Below the pieces are notes generated by a model. It was given only the letters and a program-made list of their open reading frames with translations. It made no database searches and had not been told where the DNA came from. This document shows, piece by piece, positions 9,676-19,156 of a stretch of 36,137 nt of DNA (its first letter is position 1; each line of letters opens with the position of its first letter). The translations under genes and the position numbers were made by a program. The DNA is from Gammaproteobacteria bacterium (GTDB lineage: Bacteria; Pseudomonadota; Gammaproteobacteria; DRLM01): the NCBI GenBank assembly GCA_919903055.1, contig CAKKSB010000116.1, positions 1 through 36,137 of the forward strand. The letters run 5' to 3'.

Positions 9676-10797
9676 ATGGGAGAGATGAGTGCGATGTATT
9701 GGGCGAGAAGTATTGTTGCGATGATCGCGATCTGTGCGTCTTCAACGGCCTGGACCTTCGAGATGATGCAGGCCTTGCCCGCCGAGGTGCCGGTGCCCGC
9801 CGACAACCCGTTCACCGAGGAGAAGGCGGCCTTGGGCCGGCAACTTTATTTCGACAGCCGCTTGTCGGTAAATGGCAGCGTGTCGTGCAATAGCTGTCAC
9901 GACGTCGCGGCGGGCGGCGGCGATCATCGTCCGGTCTCCGTCGGCGCGCTGGGCAAGCCCGGCACGCGCAACGCCCCCACGTTATGGAACGTCGCGTATC
10001 AAACCGTGCTGTATTGGGACGGCCGCGCCCGCAGTCTGGAAGAGCAGATCCGCGGCCATTTGTTCGACAGCACGACCATGGCCCTGCCCGACCTCGCCGA
10101 GCTGATCACGCGCATCAATCGGATTCCCGGCTACCGTGCCCAGTTCGAGAGTGTGTTCGGTGAAAAGGACGCGGTGACGCTCGATACGCTGGCCAAGGCC
10201 ATCGCTACTTACATACGCACTTTGCGCACGCCTGACAGCGCGTTCGACCGCTATATCAAAGGGAATAAAAAGGCCTTGACCGCCCAGGCGCAACGGGGTT
10301 TGGCGACCTTCCGCGACATCGGCTGCATGTCCTGCCATTTCGGGGTCAACTTCGCCGGTCCGGCGCCGGGACCGTTTTTGAAAATGGGCGACGGCTTTTA
10401 CGAATTGTTTCCCAATTTTCTGGGCAGCCCCTACGATGAAGTCTATGACTTGACGCAAGACATCGGCCGGGTGTTGTACAGCGGTGACCCCGGCGAGAAA
10501 TACATGTGGCGGGTGCCGCTGTTGCGTAATGTCGCGCTGACCGCGCCCTATTTTCACAACGGCAGCGTCTCGACCTTGAGCGAGGCGGTGCGGGTGATGG
10601 GGCGGGTCGAGCTCAATCTCACCCTGAAGGACGACGAGGTGCGGGACATCGTGGCCTTTTTGGAGAGCTTGAACGGGGTGAGACCCCCGCAGAGCTTGCC
10701 GATCTTGCCGGCGACCCCGCATGATGTGGTCTGGCCCTGGCAGCGGCCGGTGGCCGGGGCGAGCGCGACGGTGAAGTCTTCCCATCCAAGCAAGTGA
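9676..10797 (+). CDS. Di-heme cytochrome c peroxidase (CcpA/MauG family)
   Basis: Two CxxCH motifs (CNSCH, CMSCH), N-terminal signal-like segment, YFHNGSVSTLSEAVRVM; the true start may be ATG 9685 or 9694. Confidence 0.92.
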   Translation: MGEMSAMYWARSIVAMIAICASSTAWTFEMMQALPAEVPVPADNPFTEEKAALGRQLYFDSRLSVNGSVSCNSCHDVAAGGGDHRPVSVGALGKPGTRNAPTLWNVAYQTVLYWDGRARSLEEQIRGHLFDSTTMALPDLAELITRINRIPGYRAQFESVFGEKDAVTLDTLAKAIATYIRTLRTPDSAFDRYIKGNKKALTAQAQRGLATFRDIGCMSCHFGVNFAGPAPGPFLKMGDGFYELFPNFLGSPYDEVYDLTQDIGRVLYSGDPGEKYMWRVPLLRNVALTAPYFHNGSVSTLSEAVRVMGRVELNLTLKDDEVRDIVAFLESLNGVRPPQSLPILPATPHDVVWPWQRPVAGASATVKSSHPSK

Positions 10798-10804
10798 TCA
10801 AGTC

Positions 10805-11479
10805 ATGCAACGACACAAACAATTAGCCACCGCGGCTGGCCTCGCCGCCTTGCTCGCCTGCGGCGCGGCGCAAGCGGCCGAGACGCGGCAACATGCGTGG
10901 TACGCGGGTATCTCGGCGGGTATTAGTACGTTGGATATCACCAGCGCCGATTGGGATGACGGCTCGCTGACCAGCGGCCAAGCCGAAGAAAGCGGTGTCG
11001 CGTATAAAGTTTTCACCGGCTATCGTTTCAATAATTATCTCGATCTCGAACTGGCTTATATCCGCCTGGGCGATTCCTCATTCCGCGGCGTCGCGTCGGG
11101 ACGGGTGCCGTCGGTCTGGGAGCCGGGCAATGTGACGGGCGACACCGAGGCGCAAGGCATAAGTACGGAGGCGGTGGCCGCTTGGACTTTTGGTCAGCGT
11201 TTGAAGGTTTACGCCAAGGGCGGGTTGTTCTTTTGGGATTCCACGGTGATTTATGAACCGACCATCGCCGCGACCTCGGTGGTCGACGATCCCGATCAGT
11301 CCAACCGGTCGGCGGTACACGATGACGGCGTGAGTTTCATCTACGGCCTGGGCGCGGATTGGCGGCTGTATAAAAACTGGTGGCTGCGCGGCGAATGGCA
11401 GCAAACCACGCTGGGTTTGGTCAAGACCGATGAATACACCGACAGTTTCCCTTCGTTGGGCGTGTTGTTTAATTTTTGA
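10805..11479 (+). CDS. Outer-membrane beta-barrel protein (OmpA N-terminal/porin-like)
   Basis: Signal peptide ending AQAAE; alternating strands (YKVFTGYRFNNYLDLELAYIRLG, WWLRGEWQQT) and C-terminal aromatic LFNF. Confidence 0.75.
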   Translation: MQRHKQLATAAGLAALLACGAAQAAETRQHAWYAGISAGISTLDITSADWDDGSLTSGQAEESGVAYKVFTGYRFNNYLDLELAYIRLGDSSFRGVASGRVPSVWEPGNVTGDTEAQGISTEAVAAWTFGQRLKVYAKGGLFFWDSTVIYEPTIAATSVVDDPDQSNRSAVHDDGVSFIYGLGADWRLYKNWWLRGEWQQTTLGLVKTDEYTDSFPSLGVLFNF

Positions 11480-11816
11480 CGGCGGCGGATTGCCTCGCCG
11501 CCGGGCGGTCCTCTGGAAAATTCCCGGGCCCTATGCTACGGTGGCCCAAGCTTAATTGATCATAAATTGGCGGTTGGACCCACTGACCTCCGCATGGAAG
11601 CCCTCGGTAATACGCTGATAGTTCAACGGACTGGCTGAACGAGAGAGTGGTAAACCGTCCGCCGCGGGACGCATGTCCCATTGGGTTTAGCAGACCTTGA
11701 GTCGTCCCGGCAGGGCGGCTCGCTCCGGATCACCGATAGCCGACACTGTTGATGTGATTACCTAAATAAAAAAGCGCCGCCGCCAGTCCCGGTAATGACG
11801 AGGAGGCACGCCGCCG

Positions 11817-14072
11817 GTGTACATAATGACAATATCCTTTGCCAGCCAGGTTTCCCGATCATCTCGGACCGTTCTTCCGCATAGTGCCGCTGAATTGCGC
11901 GACGTTCCTCGGCCCCGTGCAGCGGCATGGTTCGCGACGGTGTTGCAAGGGTTGCTCTTGCTTGGTTTGTTATGGGCGATGGCCTTGCCGGTCAGCGCGG
12001 CCGTGCCGGCGGCCAGCAATGCGCGTTTTCCCTACGCGGTTGCCGGTGTCAGCGGCAAACTCACGGCGACCGACGCCGATAATGATGCGCTTACCTTTAG
12101 TCTCGTTGCCCAGTCCAGTAGAGGTACGGTCACCATCACCGCCGCCACCGGTGATTTCACCTACGTTCCGACCGTGGGAGTAAGTGGTACCGATACCTTT
12201 ACTTTTAAAGTGAATGACGGCACCGCGGACTCCAACGTGGCGACGGTGCGTATTCTGCCCGCGATTAGCGTCTCGGTCGGTTCCTCGGTATTGATCGAAG
12301 GCCAAAGCGCGCAATCGAATTCGGCGCCCATAACGTTTATTCGGACGGGAGAACTGGACCCAATTGCCACGGAAGACATACTCGTAAGTTATGAGATCAC
12401 CGGCACCGCTACCCAGGGAGGCAACGCGGACTTCGATCTAAGCATAGGGCAAGTGCGGTTTTCGAGGAACTCTAATTCAGTGACCGTCGGCGGCACGCTT
12501 AACGTAGGGACGGACCAAGATATTGAACCCGACGAGACCATCATTATTACCGTAAAAGACGGGGATAATTACATGGCCGCTCCGGCTGGGGCGGGTTCCG
12601 TGACGGTGATTATCCAAGATCCCGCGGCGACGATGCCCAAGGCGAATTTTCAGCTTGACCAAATGGTGGGGGAGGGCGGCGAGGTGGTGGTGCGCGTCGT
12701 GCTGGACGCAGCGCCGTCATCGTATCCGGTCAAGATTCCTTTCACTTTATCCGGCACCGCCGCGGCGGGCATTGATTATGAGACGTCGACGCCTTCCCCC
12801 ATCGTGATCACCAGCGGTACCAGGGGGGAAGTGACGCTGACCGCCAAGGCGGATACTCTGGACGAACCCACCGACGAAACCGTGGTGTTTAATATGGGCC
12901 AGCCTTTTAACGCGCGCTCCGGCAGTTTTCGCACGCAAACAGTGACTATCACGGAAAAAAACATTCCGGCCGCGGTGTCGCTCACGGCCCGCCAAAATAC
13001 TGTGCCGACCCGGGTGGTGATGACCGACGGCGGTCTGGTGACGGTCAGCGTCGATGTGCGGGATATCAATGGTGGCGATCTTTCTGCCTATCAGTACGAC
13101 TGGAGCGCTACCAATCCCGCGCTGACGTCAGGCAGTCAGGGTAATGTGTTTATTTTCAATCCCAGCACGCTCGGGCTGGGCTACTACAAGGTGAGGGTCA
13201 AGGTGACGGACGGCAGCCTCGCACCTCAATCGACGCAAGCCGAACTGCAATTGAGGGTGATTCAAACCAGGCCCCTCTTCACTGATGGTGACAGCGACTT
13301 CGATGGCGTGCCTGACCGGGATGAAGCGGTTGGCGACAGTGATAATGACGGTATCCAGGACTATTACGATAGCAGCCGGCTCGCCGCGAATTTTCTGCAA
13401 CAGAAAACACCGCGCGCTGACGCTTTTCTGATGCAAACCCGTGCCGATCTGTCGTTACGTTTGGGCGATACGGCACTGGCCACCGGACGGGATCAAGCAT
13501 TGGTCAGCGCGGAAGACATCATCAGTCTGGGCGGCGGCGAAGGCCGAACAGGCCCCAACGCCACCGATAGCCGGGTCAACTCGGGCGGTTTCAACGATTT
13601 TGAAATTCACGGCCTGCCCGCGCCCGGCATTTCCGTGTCGGTGGTGATTCCGCAGACCGCGGCGATTCCCAAGGACGCGGTATACCGTAAATACAGCACT
13701 GCGTCGGGTTGGCGGGATTTCGTCCGCAATAGCTTAAATCAAGTCTTTTCCGCGGCTGGCCGCGAGGGTGTATGTCCGCCGCCCGGTGACAGCGCGTATG
13801 CCGCGGGGTTGACCGAAGGTCATCTCTGTGTGCAGCTCACCATTCAGGAGGGTGGCCCGAATGACGGGGACGGCGTTGCTAATTTCATTATTAAAGATCC
13901 CGGCGGCGTGGTGATATCGGTGGATTCCGGGACCGAAACGCCGGTGCGCGGCGCTTGCGGCAATTTGTTTTGCTCGCAAGGCGGGAGCGGGGCACTGGGT
14001 TGGGACAGTGTATTATCCTTGCTGATCTGCGCGCTGGCGGGCGTCGCCAATCGGCGGCGGAAAACCGCGTAA
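11817..14072 (+). CDS. Secreted/surface protein with cadherin-like, two Calx-beta, PKD-like and TSP3-like segments, choice-of-anchor-U-like region and C-terminal sorting/TM tail
   Basis: ATDADNDALTFSLVAQ...GTDTFTFKVNDG; two Calx-beta blocks (ISVSVGSSVLIEG..., ANFQLDQMVGEGG...); DSDFDGVPDRDEAVGDSDNDGIQDYYD; VVIPQTAAIPKDAVYRKY...GVCPPPGDSAYAAGL...CVQLTIQEGGPNDGDGVANFIIKDPGGV; tail GGSGALGWDSVLSLLICALAGVANRRRKTA. GTG 11817 has AGGAGG about 10 nt upstream. Confidence 0.85.
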   Translation: MYIMTISFASQVSRSSRTVLPHSAAELRDVPRPRAAAWFATVLQGLLLLGLLWAMALPVSAAVPAASNARFPYAVAGVSGKLTATDADNDALTFSLVAQSSRGTVTITAATGDFTYVPTVGVSGTDTFTFKVNDGTADSNVATVRILPAISVSVGSSVLIEGQSAQSNSAPITFIRTGELDPIATEDILVSYEITGTATQGGNADFDLSIGQVRFSRNSNSVTVGGTLNVGTDQDIEPDETIIITVKDGDNYMAAPAGAGSVTVIIQDPAATMPKANFQLDQMVGEGGEVVVRVVLDAAPSSYPVKIPFTLSGTAAAGIDYETSTPSPIVITSGTRGEVTLTAKADTLDEPTDETVVFNMGQPFNARSGSFRTQTVTITEKNIPAAVSLTARQNTVPTRVVMTDGGLVTVSVDVRDINGGDLSAYQYDWSATNPALTSGSQGNVFIFNPSTLGLGYYKVRVKVTDGSLAPQSTQAELQLRVIQTRPLFTDGDSDFDGVPDRDEAVGDSDNDGIQDYYDSSRLAANFLQQKTPRADAFLMQTRADLSLRLGDTALATGRDQALVSAEDIISLGGGEGRTGPNATDSRVNSGGFNDFEIHGLPAPGISVSVVIPQTAAIPKDAVYRKYSTASGWRDFVRNSLNQVFSAAGREGVCPPPGDSAYAAGLTEGHLCVQLTIQEGGPNDGDGVANFIIKDPGGVVISVDSGTETPVRGACGNLFCSQGGSGALGWDSVLSLLICALAGVANRRRKTA

Positions 14073-14141
14073 CGCGGACTGGCAATGGTGCGGCATCGCC
14101 CACTATAATCACGCCGGGAACGCGCCGGGCAATTTATTTCC

Positions 14142-14696
14142 ATGACTGACAGCCATATCCAAGCCATCCGCGAGGTGTACGCCCGCGCTGATCGCATCTA
14201 TTCCCAACAAGACATCGAGGCCGCTTACGACCGCATGGCCGCGCAAATCACCGCGCGTTTATCCGACAGCAATCCTCTGGTGTTATGCGTGATGGTGGGG
14301 GGCTTGATACCCGCCGGCCAATTGTTGCCCCGCTTGGATTTTCCGCTGCAAATCGATTATATCCACGCGACCCGTTACCAGGGCAAAACCCAGGGCGGGC
14401 AATTGCACTGGATAGTCCGGCCCACGTACTCGCTGCAAGATCGGGTGGTGTTGCTGATCGATGACATACTCGATGAAGGCGTGACCTTGAAGGCCTTGTG
14501 CGAAGCCTGCGCCGACGCGGGCGCCCGCGAAGTACTCACCGCGGTATTGCTCGATAAAGTCCACGACCGCAAGAGCGGACTGGTCGCCACCTTCAAAGGC
14601 CTGGACGTCGAGGACCGCTATGTGTTCGGTTGCGGCATGGATTATCAGGGTTATCTGCGCAACGTGCCCGGTATCTACGCGATTGCCGAGAAATGA
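14142..14696 (+). CDS. hpt: Hypoxanthine-guanine phosphoribosyltransferase
   Basis: VVLLIDDILDEGVTL PRPP-binding motif and LCVMVGGLIPAGQLLPRLDFPLQIDYIHATRYQG. Confidence 0.93.
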   Translation: MTDSHIQAIREVYARADRIYSQQDIEAAYDRMAAQITARLSDSNPLVLCVMVGGLIPAGQLLPRLDFPLQIDYIHATRYQGKTQGGQLHWIVRPTYSLQDRVVLLIDDILDEGVTLKALCEACADAGAREVLTAVLLDKVHDRKSGLVATFKGLDVEDRYVFGCGMDYQGYLRNVPGIYAIAEK

Positions 14697-14739
14697 ATCT
14701 CAACTCTACGAGAAATGAAGCTCAACTTTAAAGGTGTGA

Positions 14740-15492
14740 ATGGACATGACTGAACTGGCGATCATCGGTGGCACCGGGCTCACCACGCTGAAGAACCTCG
14801 ATATCATCAAGCGTGAAGTAGTGCATACGCCGTTCGGCGAACCTTCCGGCCCGCTGACCCACGGCGTGTTGTCGGGAAAAGAGGTGGTATTTTTAGCGCG
14901 CCACGGTTATGGTCACACCATTCCGCCTCACAAGATCAACTACCGCGCCAATATCTGGGCCTTGCATCACACCGGGGTAAAACAAGTCATCGCGGTGGCG
15001 GCGGTGGGCGGCATCAGCGACGAACTTGAGCCCGGCAGTTTGGTGATTCCCGATCAGATATTGGATTACACCTCGGCCCGCGACAATACGTTTTTCGAAG
15101 ACGGTTTGAGCCATGTCACTCACGTCGATTTCACCGAACCTTACAGCGAAGAATTACGGCAATTGCTGATTCGCGGCTGCCAAGCGGCCAATTTAGATTT
15201 CATCGACCACGGGACTTACGGTACCACTCAGGGTCCCCGGTTGGAAACCGCCGCGGAGATCGACCGCATGGCCCGTGACGGTTGTAGTGTGGTGGGGATG
15301 ACCGGTATGCCCGAGGCGGCATTGGCCCGCGAGCTGGATCTGCATTACGCGACTTTCGCGGTGGTGGTCAACAAGGCCGCCGGGCGGGGTGCCGGGCCGA
15401 TTTCCATGCACGAGATCGAGCTGTCGGTGAAACAGGGCATGGACAAAGTCCGCGACGTGCTGGAGCACGTGGTGCCTTTATTGGGGACGTGA
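14740..15492 (+). CDS. S-methyl-5'-thioinosine phosphorylase / MTAP-family nucleoside phosphorylase
   Basis: LAIIGGTGLTTL, FLARHGYGHTIPPHKINYRANI, YGTTQGPRLETAAEI, GMTGMPEAALAREL; VVVNKAAG at the purine-base position. Confidence 0.92.
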   Translation: MDMTELAIIGGTGLTTLKNLDIIKREVVHTPFGEPSGPLTHGVLSGKEVVFLARHGYGHTIPPHKINYRANIWALHHTGVKQVIAVAAVGGISDELEPGSLVIPDQILDYTSARDNTFFEDGLSHVTHVDFTEPYSEELRQLLIRGCQAANLDFIDHGTYGTTQGPRLETAAEIDRMARDGCSVVGMTGMPEAALARELDLHYATFAVVVNKAAGRGAGPISMHEIELSVKQGMDKVRDVLEHVVPLLGT

Positions 15493-16122
15493 AGCATCGC
15501 CGTCCAGCGGATTGACGGAGATGATCACGCCGAATAAGGGGTGATCCAGATAGTGGACTTCGTTATTACGCAAGCGGCGGATAGTGATCAGGCGAACGGG
15601 CGGCGTGGCGCCGCTGTTGGCGTCCGCGCCAGGCGCGGTCATCGTATAAATCAGATCCACGTCGGTGTGCAGGAAGCGGCCGCGTCGTAAGCCGACGGTG
15701 CCGTTGATTTTGCGGAATACGCCGACGTCGGCAGCGGTGGCAGGCGCCTCGTTTTGCATCCCGCTGTAAATGTGTACGCCGGCCTTGCGGTCGGTATTGT
15801 CCAAGGGTTGCACCCAGCCGGTGTGTAGTACCGGCCGGTAGCGGGGCGAGGCGCGCAGCCGTTGATAAACCCCGCCCATGGCCAACTCGGCGGGTTTCAG
15901 TAACCGCCATTGATTTTTTTCCGGCGCGGCGGATAGCGCCGCCAATTCCAGCGCGTTATCCAAGGCCGGCAGGCCGGGATCGACGGGCCAGCGTTCCGCC
16001 TGTTGCGCCGCCGGGTCCAAGTTCTCGAAAACGATGAGTTCGACTTTGTACAAATCGTCCGCGAGGGTGCTGGATGCCAGGGCGCAAAGCAACAACCCGG
16101 CGATAATCTTGTGCATACTCAT
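15478..16122 (-). CDS. csiV: CsiV-family periplasmic protein
   Basis: Signal peptide then [31 protein letters not shown], and HTGWVQPL...IYSG; start set at ATG 16122. Confidence 0.85.
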   Translation of the reverse strand: MSMHKIIAGLLLCALASSTLADDLYKVELIVFENLDPAAQQAERWPVDPGLPALDNALELAALSAAPEKNQWRLLKPAELAMGGVYQRLRASPRYRPVLHTGWVQPLDNTDRKAGVHIYSGMQNEAPATAADVGVFRKINGTVGLRRGRFLHTDVDLIYTMTAPGADANSGATPPVRLITIRRLRNNEVHYLDHPLFGVIISVNPLDGDASRPQ

Positions 16123-16196
16123 GTTTGGAATCTTGTCCGGAAAAATCAGGTCTAACCATACCGGACCCACCCACGCTTGGCAAAGGGCGTACTGAG

Positions 16197-16724
16197 ATGG
16201 CCGTACAAAAAATTTTACGGATGGGCGATGCCCGTTTACTGCGGGTGGCGGAGCCTATCCGCGAATTCAACAGCCCGGTTTTGGATCGTTTGATTCAAGA
16301 TATGTTCGATACCATGGCGGCCCTGGACGGCGCCGGCTTGGCCGCGCCGCAGATCGGCGTCAATCAACGGCTGGTGATCTTCGGTATCGAAAGTAATCCC
16401 CGTTATCCCGATGTGGAACCGGTGCCGACGACGGTGCTGATCAATCCCGAGATCGAGATTTTATCGGACGAGATGGACGAGGCCTGGGAAGGCTGTCTCA
16501 GTGTGCCCGGCTTGCGTGGTCTGGTACCGCGCTACACACGTTTGCGTTATCGCGGCTACGATCAAACCGGCCGCCGCTTCGAGCGCGAAGTGCACGGTTT
16601 TCACGCTCGAGTCGTACAGCACGAGTGCGACCACCTCGACGGTATTCTATATCCGCGCCGCATTCGCGATCTTACCCAATTCGGTTTTGAAGAAGACTTG
16701 TTTCCGGAACAAGGAGCGGAATAA
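16197..16724 (+). CDS. def: Peptide deformylase
   Basis: [22 protein letters not shown] and QHECDH motifs; start ATG 16197. Confidence 0.95.
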   Translation: MAVQKILRMGDARLLRVAEPIREFNSPVLDRLIQDMFDTMAALDGAGLAAPQIGVNQRLVIFGIESNPRYPDVEPVPTTVLINPEIEILSDEMDEAWEGCLSVPGLRGLVPRYTRLRYRGYDQTGRRFEREVHGFHARVVQHECDHLDGILYPRRIRDLTQFGFEEDLFPEQGAE

Positions 16725-16869
16725 TCGTTACGATGTATTCGTTTCGCGGGCGGAAAATCACCGCACAATTGCAGCGAACGGAATTTATGATTGCCTCCCG
16801 GCGAAAACGCGTTATAAACCGGTCCATGTAAATTAATTGCCGGTGTTCATGCTGGCGGAGACCATGGTG

Positions 16870-17409
16870 ATGAAACGTGCGGCCTATTTTATTATCCTGA
16901 CTGCTTTGTTGAACGCATGCGCCAGTCGGATTCCCCCGCAAATTCGAGAAGCGCCCGTCGGTAGTCCCGGCTTGGAGCAGGTGCGTGGCCATGTTCCGCA
17001 ATATTTTGGCGCTAAAGTGCGCTGGGGCGGCACCCTCGTGGCGGTGGAAAACCGCCCGGCGGAAACGTGGCTGGAGATCGTAGCGCGGCCGCTCCAAGCA
17101 GATGGCCGGCCGGTGGAAGATGGATCCAGTGACGGGCGGTTTTTGGCGCGTTATTCCGGTTTCCTCGATCCGGTGATTTTTACCCAGGGACGGTTAGTGA
17201 CCGTGGTCGGCGCCGTGGAAAGTGAGCAGCAGCGGCCGATTGATCAGTACAGTTACAGCTTTCCGGTGGTGGCTGTCGAAAGCCATTATTTATGGGCGCC
17301 GTTGCCGCCCCCGTCATCGTATCCGCCGCCGTACTGGGATGGCTTTCGGTGGCCGTATCCACCCTATCTTTATCCACGGCATTCCCGCCATCGTTTTCCT
17401 TATTGGTGA
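16870..17409 (+). CDS. Slp-family outer membrane lipoprotein with Pro/aromatic-rich C-terminal tail
   Basis: Lipobox LLNACAS; VRWGGTLVAVENRPAETWLEIVARPL; tail PLPPPSSYPPPYWDGFRWPYPPYLYPRHSRHRFPYW. Confidence 0.87.
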   Translation: MKRAAYFIILTALLNACASRIPPQIREAPVGSPGLEQVRGHVPQYFGAKVRWGGTLVAVENRPAETWLEIVARPLQADGRPVEDGSSDGRFLARYSGFLDPVIFTQGRLVTVVGAVESEQQRPIDQYSYSFPVVAVESHYLWAPLPPPSSYPPPYWDGFRWPYPPYLYPRHSRHRFPYW

Positions 17410-17423
17410 TCAGGAGTAGAGCC

Positions 17424-17921
17424 ATGTCTTTAGCCGCAAAATCGACCCTGGGGTTATTGGCGATGTGCTTGTTGAGTGCCTGCGCCACAGGTCCTAAATT
17501 CAACGCGCAAGGCGTCGATACCAGCCTGACACCGCAACGCGCCATGACGGATATCGATTCATTGCGCGAGGCCAGGATCATCTGGGGGGGTGTCATTCTC
17601 GCCAGCACCAACCTGAAAGACACCACCCAAATCGAAGTGCTTGGCTATCCGCTGGATAGCGCATTCCGGCCTGATATCGACGCCGTTCCCACTGCGCGCT
17701 TTCTCATCATCAAGCCAGGCTGTCTTGAAACGGCGGACTATATGGCCGGTAGGCCCATCAGCACCAGCGGCGTGTTGAAACGGGTCCAGGCCGGCCAGGT
17801 CGGCGAGGTGTCCTACGCCTATCCCGTGATTGAGCCTACCGACATTTATTTATGGCCGCGCGACAGTGGCGAATCTCACTCCAACGTGCATTTCGGGTTT
17901 GGCGTAAATATTCTTCGGTGA
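17424..17921 (+). CDS. Second Slp-family lipoprotein
   Basis: Lipobox LLSACAT; ARIIWGGVILASTNLKDTTQIEVLGYPLD; YLWP near C-terminus. Confidence 0.87.
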   Translation: MSLAAKSTLGLLAMCLLSACATGPKFNAQGVDTSLTPQRAMTDIDSLREARIIWGGVILASTNLKDTTQIEVLGYPLDSAFRPDIDAVPTARFLIIKPGCLETADYMAGRPISTSGVLKRVQAGQVGEVSYAYPVIEPTDIYLWPRDSGESHSNVHFGFGVNILR

Positions 17922-17956
17922 ACTGTCAATATTTAGCGCTAGACAAGTATTGTTTT

Positions 17957-18102
17957 CTAGAACTTATCTCAAAATTGATTTTAAGAGTATTCGCCCCCTA
18001 TGACGCCTATGAACATTGATTATTTCCCGAGAAATACTGATATGGAGCGCAGACGGTTAACCGGTTTGAAGTCTATTATCCCAATTTTGAGATGGGTTCT
18101 AG
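17957..18102. mobile_element. 146-bp MITE-like element with 20-bp imperfect terminal inverted repeats
   Basis: Left end ctagaacttatctcaaaatt (17957-17976), right end aattttgagatgggttctag (18083-18102); reverse complements differ at 2 of 20 positions; no coding capacity. Confidence 0.6.
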
Positions 18103-18315
18103 TTATTTGATGCCGAGTCAGTTCACTTAAGACCTAGTGAATACATCTATCTCAACACCTATTTTCCGCGCTATTTCCTGTCAGTAATTTTTACAATATA
18201 TTAAAAAAACGTGTGCAATATATTTTAATATATTGTATTTAATAAATAATTAATAATTGGCTTGAATTTTGCCTTATTTGACTTACCTAAGTTGTTCTAA
18301 TTGGATATTACTCAA

Positions 18316-18906
18316 ATGAAAAAATTAATTAGCAATATTTTAGCCGGTTTTTTTCTGGTTTTTGTGAGCGCTTCTGCTTACGCGGTGCCCGTAATTGATC
18401 AAAATCAGCCTAACACTCCGAATTATATGGCTAATTTTTTACAAACGAATCTTGCTCAATCATTTAAACAAGCTGCTAATAACGTTGCCGGTGCCGGTAT
18501 TTTCATGACGTCTGGCGTTGGTTCAAGCGATACCGTTACCATTGCTTTGTGGGATGTACTGCCCAATGCGGGGGGCAGCTTGCTGGCGAGCGGTAGTGGC
18601 ATTGCGACACAAAATAGTTGGTTTGACGTGTTTTGGACTCCGGTCAACGTGATTCCCGATAGCACCTTATTCCTGGTGTTTACCTCCGCCAATAATAATA
18701 TGGGCATCAGTGGCGACAACAATAATCCGTATAGCCGTGGTCAAGTGTATGCAAATGCCGGATTTGGAACTTACCCGATTTATGATTACACCTTCCGGAC
18801 ATATGCCGAACCTGCGCCGGCCTCGGTACCCGAACCCAGCAGCATCGCTTTATTGATGTTTGGCGGTTTGATGGGACTCTTTATCGCAAAAAGAAAAGTG
18901 GTTTAA
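18316..18906 (+). CDS. PEP-CTERM sorting domain protein
   Basis: Signal peptide MKKLISNILAGFFLVFVSASAYA and C-terminal VPEPSSIALLMFGGLMGLFIAKRKVV. Confidence 0.9.
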   Translation: MKKLISNILAGFFLVFVSASAYAVPVIDQNQPNTPNYMANFLQTNLAQSFKQAANNVAGAGIFMTSGVGSSDTVTIALWDVLPNAGGSLLASGSGIATQNSWFDVFWTPVNVIPDSTLFLVFTSANNNMGISGDNNNPYSRGQVYANAGFGTYPIYDYTFRTYAEPAPASVPEPSSIALLMFGGLMGLFIAKRKVV

Positions 18907-18931
18907 AAACATTTCAAACTTATTAATTTGT

Positions 18932-18961
18932 AAAGCCCCGCTCAATGAGCGGGGCTTTTTT
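18932..18961 (+). terminator. Rho-independent terminator downstream of the PEP-CTERM gene
   Basis: aaagccccgctcaatgagcggggctttttt: perfect GC stem with T-run. Confidence 0.9.
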
Positions 18962-19156
18962 ATGGGTGAAACTCGCCACTAAACCACGTTTCACCTTCAA
19001 ATTGCAGCAGTCTGAGATAAATATTCTTAGTTTCGCCACCAATGTGAGCATTTCTGAACTATTTGGTCCAGTTGCTAAAATCTTGTTCCGATGCCGTCGA
19101 ATGGAAAGGAAAGAGAATGTGTTATTCCGTGAGCATACAGTAGGGAAGACTCAAGC

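Noticed and set aside
11480-11816. Riboswitch upstream of the Calx-beta protein
   Set aside because: The 340-nt leader was examined for a c-di-GMP (GEMM) core, but the conserved sequence elements were not found; no RNA call can be supported without a covariance search.
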